From Notospermus geniculatus (lineage: Eukaryota > Nemertea > Pilidiophora > Heteronemertea > Lineidae), in the NCBI GenBank assembly GCA_002633025.1, contig NMRB01000175.1, forward strand, positions 140,291-204,290: a DNA stretch of 64,000 nt. Direction: 5' to 3'. The notes beneath the pieces are model-generated. The model was not told where the DNA came from, ran no database searches, and saw only the letters and a program-made list of their open reading frames with translations. Every line of letters starts with the position of its first letter. Position 1 is the first letter of the stretch. A program made the translations under genes and the position numbers. This document shows positions 49,277 to 59,200 of this stretch, piece after piece.

Positions 49277-50095
49277 GGATGGCAAGCAGTGAGCATTGAG
49301 CACTGATCAAAACATTGTTCCATCATATGATACAAGAATTTGACAATGTGCTAAGGAATATTGGGCAGTAATCAAACCAATGCAACTGTGTGTTCACTTG
49401 AGTGCCATAGCCTTCTGAAAGGGACTCTAACCTCAGGTTTAAGGTGCTCATCCATGTAAGAGTTGGCAAGTTGGCTCTCAGAGGTCAACTCAGCTGTAGA
49501 AAACTACGGCCAGTCCTTGTGACACTGGTCAATGCGAAAGCTGAAAGAAAACCAACAGTGGTGAACCATATTGAGAGCCAACTTGTGTGGAACGTTCCTA
49601 TGCAAGAGTGCCATAGAATATGCCTCTGTCCAATGGTCATGTGTCGTGATTTAACCTATTAAATGGCCACTTTTTAGTCATGCTTATGAGGTGGATCTGA
49701 AGAATTTGTTTTCCAATACGTGCAGAAATATCAAAATGTACATGTACTCAAGGATGTCTTCATAAAGACTTAGGGATACTCTGTCTCAAATCACAGTACT
49801 CAACAGGCCAGGCATCAGATCTTCAATCTGCATTTTCATTGTTTTCTTAGCATATGTAAATGTAAAACGGGTGGAAACATCTTCAAAATCATGAAATCAT
49901 AACAGCCTTCAGGCGATGGACACATAAGAGCCATGTACTCTTCCACTGTGGAGAGGGATGTCTATGAATATGAAATTCACTTAAGAAAACATCTTCAGAA
50001 ATATCACAACCCGGCTTTCAGTACTGTGTACCTGTATATAGCTGTACATATCAATCTGTTGTAAGTAATGTAATAAATTATTTTATGTTCATAGA
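49277..50095 (+). other. 3' untranslated region of the mucin-like gene
   Basis: From the stop codon to an AATAAA at 50,072-50,077, the probable polyadenylation signal. Contains an AAAGGTG-family inverted-repeat remnant at about 49,440-49,600. Confidence 0.65.
49440..49600. mobile_element. AAAGGTG-family MITE remnant
   Basis: 'aagttggctctcagaggtca' with the inverted 'gagagccaacttgtgtggaa' on the right; related to 754-907. Confidence 0.5.
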
Positions 50096-51194
50096 AAAGA
50101 TATGATTTTTATCATTCTATCATTCTTAGTGCATAAGGATGGCAATAGGTGGCAAGGAAGACTACCTATTATCAAAACTCGTTGGCCAACCAGTGTTGAC
50201 ATGTTCCATGCGATTTGCCTCATTCATATTCAACAGACGTCATGCCAATTTTCCAAATTATTAAGCCGCCACAATGAAATTAGTAGAAACAATTTAGCTT
50301 AACTGCATCGAGTGACAATCAATTATATTCAGTTTTGATTAGCCACAAGGCCATTAGCGGCAGAGTGCCTTTTCACGTTCAAATTCCAAGAACATTTTGC
50401 ACATACTACGCTGAACGTTGACAGGGCACACCATGGTTGAAATAGACAAAGGTTCAAGTGAAACGACTTTCAAGAGAACACCTTTTAATTGATCAAATTC
50501 CTCTCTCTCTCTTCTATCACTGCTGTGCACCGTATGAGAATTTCCACGACAGATAATGTCGATGTTAATTCTTCATTGTCAGCGAAATGGAAATTCCGTG
50601 TTTGTCAAACATCACACGGTATACGAGCTTCAGGCGATGAAAGAAACGCTGTGAACTACCAATCGTCATATTCTCCAATAGTGAGGTTCAGAATCAAGTG
50701 TACAGAGGGCGTACGTGAGATTGGTTCGTGTTATTGGAGATGTTTTTTAATCATTGTGAGAATGATAGGTGATTTGTACATTTGCGACGAAAGAATTTCA
50801 CTAACGCCATTAAACAAAGATGATTAACAAAATCTTCTACAGACCTTTTTACTTGAAGACAAGTTATCAGAAAACCTTCTCCAGACCTTTTTACTTGAAG
50901 ACAAGTTATCAGAAAACCTGAGCCGAAACTGTCACACATCTACCGGTAATTCTGTGTCACGAAAAGATCATGTACCAGTAACTGTTCTGTAACTTACGTC
51001 AAACTATAAATCTGTTCCTGTCTGACTGATGGACTACACAAAGTATTGTACAGTAACATAAACCTATTATCACCTCCCATGGCAGCCCTGGTTACAACCA
51101 ACTCCTTCTCTTTAAAATATTATTTCAGGAGTGCAAGCGCCCACTTAGGGCATTATAGCTACTCATCAAACAATATTGGACAATATTAATGATA

Positions 51195-51349
51195 TGTAGG
51201 AGGAAACCGGAGCCCCCGGAGGAAACCTATGATGTCGAGGAGAGATCGCCCTCTCTACCACATAAAGCCACTTGCACGACCGGGGATCGAACCCGCGACC
51301 TCAGTGGTGGCAGGCGCCGATGTTTCCACTGCGCCAGCCCGACACCCCG
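51195..51349 (-). mobile_element. tRNA-derived SINE with conserved CTCCGGTTTCCTCC tail
   Basis: On the minus strand: CTGGCGCAGTGG (A box), GGTCGCGGGTTCGATCCCCG (B box), then 'cctccgggggctccggtttc' plus ctcc. This tail resembles a central domain shared by SINEs of many marine invertebrates (family assignment is inference). Confidence 0.85.
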
Positions 51350-51599
51350 TTCCATCGGTGAGAAGTGGCATAGTAGGACCATCAGCGCCTGTCACCTCTG
51401 AGGTTCAGGGTTCAATCCCCATTCAGACCCATTCTTCATGTAATAGAGAGGGCTGTTCTTCGACAGCACAGGTTTGTTTCCAGGCACTCCAGTTCTTGCC
51501 GTACATTGAAATGAAATGGTCCATGGACCATGTGCTCACCTGGGTGAACGTACCAGAAGAACATATGACAAATGTTAAATTGAAATTATCCCGGGCAAG

Positions 51600-52150
51600 C
51601 CTTGAGTTCCAGGTACAGAGAGGGTACCCAGACACCTGATCACACCAAGTTAGAAGCTACCGTAACTAAGTCAAATAGCCACAAAACGTGCCACCAAATG
51701 ACAAAATTTTACATTGGTACATGTGATGTACCAATGGTGAAAATTTGGAGACGATCCCCATCCAGACATGAGTTGGTTGAGGAATTATTGGAATTTGAAT
51801 TTTTGTTTTTGCCACCTGGTGGCCACGCTAAGAATCGAATCGGACCAAATCGTGGTGTCATAGGTCAACTGACATAGGGCTGTATATCTACCAAGTTTCA
51901 GGTCAATAGCCCTAGCAGTTACGAAACGTGCTACTAAATGGCAAAATTTCGAACTCTGACCTATGTGACCTTGAAAAGTAGGTCAATTCACAAACCCGTT
52001 AGAAATGTCATGTATCCTCATTAGATACACCTACGACAAAAATTTGGAGGTGATCCAGTCATTAGTTGAGGAGTTATTGCACTTTTTGTCTTTTCGGCAA
52101 CGACGGACGCTGCACCATCGTAAGAGCTCACCACAGGTGAGCTAAAAATT
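51600..52150 (+). mobile_element. Probable LINE/SINE 3' region
   Basis: Two diverged stretches share 'aaacgtgccaccaaatg', 'aaaatttggag.cgatcc' and 'gttgaggaattattg'. The end 'acgacggacgctgcaccatc' and 'aggtgagctaaaaa' looks like the 3' end of a non-LTR element. No reverse transcriptase frame is present. Confidence 0.45.
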
Positions 52151-53201
52151 CACCATGTTGTCTTGAAAGCTAATAATGCTGTATTTGGCGCTTGGCTCTT
52201 GATTCAGTGCATAGGTGAGAAGTGAATTATGCGTCCCTGTCAAAATCTATATGAAAATCTACAAGCGCCGGCCAATCTATTGGACAGCCAGGAGCTGTAC
52301 CCATGATGTATAACTCTTGAGATAAAGTTCATGAACGATCCTTGCATAGAAATACCCTGCTTATTTCAACATGTTCGTTCAGTTTGCCGATATTTCTTTT
52401 GTTATGGTCATCGTGTAACGGCACCATGTCTGGCCTGACAAGTCATCGCAGACAAGGCTGGTTGACTTGCCGTTGGATGGGGTCAAGTCAGATTGATGAC
52501 GCTGGATTAAACGGTCAAGAAGGCTTTGTCACACAGCTGGAAGAAATCTGCAGAGATTGTATCTCTGCCAACAGATCAATGTACTTTGTCTTAAAAGGCG
52601 AGAGACTCAAACTGGTGGCACTATATTTTATTCTTCGTTTCTGCACTACCACAAGACGAAACAACTCAGTGAACAACGCTGGGACAGTGAGTGACGTTGG
52701 ATCCAAAAGTGACAAAAGTCCAGGCCAAATTATATGAGTCTACAGTACAGGACGTCATCGATATTCTTCTCTCCATACCTATCTCACATATAGGTAATAA
52801 AAGACCAGGACAATAACTCACTCTTTTCAAAATCAATTCTCATTTCTGACGGCACACCGTGTCCCATAACCGCGGGTGGATTAACGTAGCCAACGAATAT
52901 TATCGAGTGAAAGATCTATTGTCAGCAGGGGCAGTGTTTTCAACGAACACCTCGACATGGGCGCATGACACGGTAAATCCATATTCCCAGGAGGGGAACA
53001 CCAATTTGAGTGCATAGCATAACAGGTAAACGGACCAGCAACATGGGACGCTTCAAACATTTGGTTCTCATAATGCGTGGATTAAACTTCTGATGAAAAT
53101 TTCACTAATATTCAATCAATTTGAAAACTCTTTGAGCAAGGATTGAAAGGATTTAGTCACTTTTTAGATTTGGATTTTTGCATTTTTTTGGTGCAGTAGA
53201 C

Positions 53202-53274
53202 ATGGAAAAGGAAAAGGGATATTTTCTGACAGGAATACTTCTGAGTTTGATAAGCATCACAAAGGCACAGGCAG
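53202..53274 (+). CDS. Kringle gene exon 1: signal peptide
   Basis: ATG after an acceptor-like 'ttggtgcag|tagac'. The 24 residues have a basic start, a hydrophobic core and a small-residue end (AQA), then the donor gcag|gtaagt, phase 1. Confidence 0.85.
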
Positions 53275-56200
53275 GTAAGTAATGGTCAAGGTGGTTGTGA
53301 CTGCACTTCACAAACTCAACTACCCTGGAGTCCAGCAGACGGCATCTTCTGTCCTAAAGTAAATTTTCTTGCATCCTGTAGAACTAATTTGAAAATATCT
53401 GAAGGAAGTTTGTTCCAATCAACCATCCGAAGAATCTTTCTTCAGATTGTTTCCAGTTCATTCCCAAGGATTTTAAATAACTTCAGCAGAAGATACTGCT
53501 TCCTCAAACCTGGGGGCAGATGAGTTAAATTTTAAAGTTTCTTTCTTATACACACGACAATATTGGCAAAATCCTCTTCATTCTAATTGACCTGAGTTCT
53601 GTTTTTTTTTCTGATAAAGATTTGCTAATTAAGGTGAATTTTTCTTGGGAAGACTGGACAGCATGCAACCTCAGGCACTATCACACCATTTCAAATTCAG
53701 AGGCCTACTTCATTAGCTCCCAAATCCTGACCTCAATTTGTGATTGCTAGCTATTCAAGCAAATATTTCAATATTTGGGTCATCAGAGATCATCTCTGAA
53801 TGAAATGAGTTCCAAATATTTCTTCATTTGAATGGTAGACAGTCCTGATTATTGGCAAACATGAAGAGAGACCATACAAAGCTGACAAAAGTAGTTTTAT
53901 AAAAGAAGTCAAGTTGAGAGATGGTTCTGTGGGAATAAACATCAAGTTATCAGATTCTTATAGAACTGACTATGCCTACTACATGTATAAGTAGTCCCAC
54001 ATTAGGACTATAAAGGTTGAAGGCTCGACGTCCAAGTTGTGAACAAACTGGTTTGTTTACAAACAGTGGCCAGCAATCTAGTTTTATTCCTTCGTGAAGG
54101 TGGCAGCACCAGTAGCGCCCCGTGATCGTTAGACTGGTGCCCGGTCCAATGCAACTCACTCACGATATTCACGTCAGTACATATCACCGACAATAGGTGG
54201 CAGCACCGCAGGCGTCACGTGGATAGAGAACCAGTGAGTGAGTGTTTACAACTTGGACGTCCAGCTCCTTTAAAAGCCAGTAAAATGCAATTTGAAAATC
54301 GCATTGCTAAACTTTGACCACCCTGACGCAGTTTCAGACAGTAAACCTCTTCAAGTACAGTATCCATTTTTAAAAAGTTTTGACACGTTATGCGCAATTC
54401 TCGCCGTGTTCTGGAGGACACTTGTAAAACTGTTGCTAGGTAAAATTTGGAAGTTTTTGCATTCCTCATCACTGAAGTATGGCATGTTAATCATTACGTA
54501 TTAAAGTTTGATAAGCATTGTGATGACGAGTGTTGACTGAATGGTGCTGCATCACTATGATGACAGGGACCGAGGGGCTTTCTTTGCCCGTGTTGGTGAT
54601 CAGACCTATCCCTACAACAAATGGTTAATGAAGTGGAAACTAACACATGGTAATCTGTAGAGCCTCTTGAGAGATGAATTTTGATAGAAACACCACAGAA
54701 AATACAGATTCTGAAGGGCAATTGTACAACTCTCAGTTCATAACTCAATCAAGCTACACGTACTAATGTTTTTTTCAAAATCTCCATCCAAGAACATATA
54801 ATACTGTATACCGGTATGTGGTGTAGAAATTCAAATTCACGAACATTATCTCCTTCATATTGATTAAAACTTTTCTGACTGCATGCGGGGAGTCAAAACC
54901 TTTCATAGCGGCCATGTTGATTACTGGTCGTCATGGTTACCACATAGAGAGCTTGTTACAGCATTGTGCCGTTGAGAATTCAGGTGGGTCGGTACCGGTA
55001 CTCGGTGCATGTGTCGAAAACAGATGATGATTAAGAGGTACTCATTCAAGGGCTGAAAAGTTGCAATGGTTGGAATTTTTCAAAGGAAATGAACTCCCGA
55101 AGTAGAAAATATGAAAGAACCAACCAGTAACTGTTTAGAACCGAATCTGTGTATTCATGCACTGTCAACTTATGGTAGATGTTGGTACAAGCACTTTTAT
55201 TATGCACCAAAATGTACCCTGCTGGCTTGCCTACAGGCAGTGAAAATCCATGTACATGTATATTAGGTGTTAGGCCACTTAAAATTAATTCTCTATTTTT
55301 CCACCCGTCCCAATTTTTTAATATTTTATATTTTCTCAAAAAGTTGTTTTTTCATCATCAGGATCATCAATTTGGTGCCGCGCGACCCCTAGTGTTAGTC
55401 GTCGTAGTCAATTGGTCGCCAAAAAGTATCTGGTGTTTCTCCCACAATCATGACAACACGGCGGCTGACCGTCGGAAAATGGGAAAATCTCTAAGTTTGT
55501 ACCTCAGGATTTGCCATTCAAAAATATAAAATATAAATTCCCCTGCTCACCAATTTTTTTCAATCTGAGTGATGAAAAACAGAGAATTAATTTTAAGTGG
55601 CCTTATGTTTCTGGTGGCAAGCACTCTTTCTTATATCAACCTCTCGTATGTTTGTCATGAAAACATTCAAGAAATAGTCCCACTTTTGTCCCACGAGTAC
55701 TTTCTCAAAACATTTGATTTGTTGCCATGGAAACCACACGCAAAATTGATGAGTTTAATTCGTAAATATACCTTTGTGACAGTTCGATATCCACNGCGCA
55801 ATTCTCGCCGTGTTCTGGAGGACACTTGTAAAACCGTTGCTAGGTAAAATTTGGAAGTTTTTGCATTCCTCATCACTGAAGTATGGCATGTTAATCATTA
55901 CGTATTAAAGTTTGATAAGCATTGTGATGATAAGTGTTGACTGAATGGTGCTGCATCACTATGATGACAGGGACTGAGGGGCCTTCTTTGCCCGTGTTGG
56001 TGATCAGACCTATCCCTACAACAAATGGTTAATGAAGTGGAAACTAACACATGGTAATCTGTAGAGCCTCTTGAGAGATGAATTTTGATAGAAACACCAC
56101 AGAAAATACAGATTCTGAAGGGCAATTGTACAACTCTCATTTCATAACTCAATCAAGCTACACGTACTAATGTTTTTTCAAAATCTCCCTCCAAGAACAT

Positions 56201-59200
56201 GTATACTGTATACCGGTATGCGGTGTAGAAATTCAAATTCACGAACATTATCTCCTTCATATTGATTAAAACTTTTCTGACTGCATGTGGGGAGTCAAAA
56301 CCTTTCATAGCGGCCATGTTGATTACTGGTCGTCATGGTTACCACATAGAGAGCTTGTTACGGCATTGTGCCGTTGAGAATTCAGGTGGGTCGGTACCGC
56401 TACTTGGTGCATGTGTTGAAAACAGATGATGATTAAGAGGTACTCATTCAAGGGCTGAAAAGTTTGTAATGGTTGGAATTTTTCAAAGGAAATGAACCCC
56501 CGAAGCAGAAAATATGAAAGAACCAACCAGTAAAAGCACTTTTATTATGCACCAAAATGTACCCTGTTGGCTTGCCTACAGGCAGTGAAAATCCATGTAC
56601 ATGAATATAAGGTGTTATGTTTCTGGTGGCAAGCACTCTTTCTTATATCAACCTCTCATATGTTTGTCATGAAAACATTCAAGAAATAGTCCCACTTTTG
56701 TCCCACGAGTACTTTCTCAAAACATTTGATTTGTTGCCATGGAAACCACACACAAAATTGATGAGTTTCACTCGTAAATATACCTTTGTGACAGTTTGAT
56801 ATCCAGAGAAAGTTATGGAATATGCGCATTTCTTGAGAGAAATCCTTTTGGGAATGTCATTGATCATCACGTTCTTTCACCCGAATTAATCCTGATATTC
56901 TGTGTCAATTTCAGCTGATCTTACCAAATGTACCACGAGTGTGTCTGGGAGGGAATACCGCGGCTTCGTAAATGTCACAGCGTCGGGGAAGCCATGCGAA
57001 TCGTGGAGTAAATTACCTCTCTTCAAAGGCCAAGCTCAGTTATTCCCCGATTGCTCCGTCGAAGATGCGGGGAATTTCTGTCGTAATCCGTATGACACGA
57101 GCGACCTGTCAAAGTTTCCAAATAACATTCGACCAGCTTGTTTCTTCATTCAGCCCGACGGAGGACGTGATTGGTCATTCTGTAATATCGCTCATTGTGG
57201 TATGTCAACATTCTGGTTGATAACTTGTCTGCTCATGCAATGAAAGTGGTGACGTGTGCAGAGTGTTCAAGGTTTACGTTACCAGTGACGAAATGATGCT
57301 GTTTTCAAGTATAACTGCATTACAACATTATGTAGCAGCAACTGCTTCACCGGGACTTGGCATTCAAGTGAACCCACACAAAAATGCTCTGGCATTGAAC
57401 AGTTAAGACAGAAAAGAGCTTGTCTAATTCTAAGCCTGGCCAGTAGTGATCGTACCAAACAACTGTACAACTTCTTCAGTCTATTCACCTTTTTTCCGTT
57501 CACGTACATTTTCAGATTTACCCACCCCACCCACAACATGTTACAGTGCCAAACTAACAACGCCATCTGGTGACACCAAACTGTGTTCGTGCCGAATAAA
57601 AGTCAGGACCAATCAGCCAGTCATTATGCTAATAATGGAAATAATATTTGAATATAAGATCGCCAAGACGGGGGTTTGTAATCGACAAGTGGATGTGACG
57701 ATGGACTTGGTTAAGAAAAGTTACGTGTGCGACGGGTCAACTTACACACGGACCGTGCATCTTATGATATTATACTGGGTGGAAAAGTTGGAGTTTCAGA
57801 AAACAGAACCAGGGGATTCAGAGTATGCCATAAAGGTTTCAGGTAGGATGATGTTGGATTAAGAAATACATTATCACATTTCAGATCTCCGGTACCATAC
57901 AATATCAACGCACATGTCCAATTCATCAAGTACTGTGATAAAGGGTTGTTTGGATTAAGAACCAAAAAAATGTCTTTTCAAATCTTCAGCACCATACAAT
58001 ATCCATGTACAAGTCCAATTTATCAAATACTATTATGAATACCGTTCGGTATTTTCATTAGCTCACGGTACTAGCACAGCAACTAATGGTCTATCAATTT
58101 CTTTCCTTTGTGATTTCGTTGCAGTTGTAAAAAGCAACAAAGTTTGTTACCACGTGTAACAGAAAACTATTACTTTCCATATAATATCGAACCATTTTTA
58201 TTTCCAGTTGATGGTTCTATTTCTGTAGAAAGTTGCGGCAACAAAGACTGGAAACTCGGCACAAATTGGGACGTCAAATTCACAACAGTGCCAACCGCAG
58301 CGCCCCCTTCAAAAGCAATGTGTACTACAACACCAGGATCAACAACTGTGGTAACAACACTCAAGAAAACCACCGCCGGGGAAACAAGTACAACTTCAGG
58401 TATAAGAACAACGACATTAGCAACAACAGTAGTTAGTACACCAACTTCTACAATGAAACAAACAACAACACAAAAATCATCAACTACTGAAGTCCCACCG
58501 ACTACAAAAACTTTATCTACCGTTAAGTCGACAACCAAAGTTCTGCCCAAGACAACAACAACGGAATTACCAACAACAACGACTGCTGTGAAAGGAATAA
58601 CGCCAAAGGCTGCTACTTCAACTACGGCAGATCGAAGTACGTCACTGACTTTGCCCTCAACGGAATCTTCCACACAATCTCACAGCCTCTCAAGTCAAAG
58701 TTCTTCGACATCACAAAGTTCTTCATCAGCACCGAGTGCTTCAACACGAACTCTGGCTCCCTCAAAAACGAGTGCACCGTCAAGCACTCTAACGAACTCT
58801 TCGACCACTCTTGCAGGTTCCCCCATAACAACAACAATCCCCACTAGCAAAAGTTCACCATTTTTACAATGGACCAGAAAGCCAAGTGCAGCGGCAGCGG
58901 TGGGAGAATCGCTAAGAGAAGGTTGATTTTACGATTACCGCACTTGATGTTAACCCCTCACGATCCCTTCCTGCTTGAAATGGAAGTATTTCACCAGATC
59001 CAACACAGCAGCATGTCTGCTCAACAGATTTTCTCTGCTACATATTTCATGGCCGGTTTTGGGGAGTCCTGAACCAGCCGGGGTGGGTGTTGTTGTCCCA
59101 GTATCCCTGCTCTGAGCAGAAGACAAAAGTTCTACTCTTTTCAAATGTTTATCACTTCTTTACAGGAAAGGATGTCATACTGTTTACGAGATCTTTCACT

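Larger units (their letters stand above)
50096..53196. other. Intergenic region and 5' flank of the kringle gene
   Basis: Holds a 42-bp tandem duplication (about 50,830-50,918), a tRNA-derived SINE, and a repeat tail at 51.6-52.15 kb. The frame at 52,342 starts with a hydrophobic stretch but shows no domain or splice support. 'catttttttggtgcag' at 53,181-53,196 looks like an acceptor, so an untranslated first exon probably lies here. Confidence 0.5.
53275..56914. other. Kringle-gene intron 1, containing duplicated block C
   Basis: No exon seen. Includes the duplicated block at 54,391-56,803 and a MITE. The flanking exon phases (1 and 1) match without an intervening exon. Confidence 0.65.

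Noticed and set aside
51195-51349. A real tRNA gene on the minus strand
   Set aside because: A and B boxes are present but the cloverleaf is imperfect and a SINE tail follows; the same applies to 40,745-40,985.
52342-52737. 131-codon frame starting with a hydrophobic segment
   Set aside because: No domain, no acceptor/donor context and no link to the kringle gene frame.
58170-58673. 167-codon minus-strand frame rich in Val
   Set aside because: Antisense shadow of the Thr/Ser-rich stalk exon, whose codons give Val/Gly in reverse.
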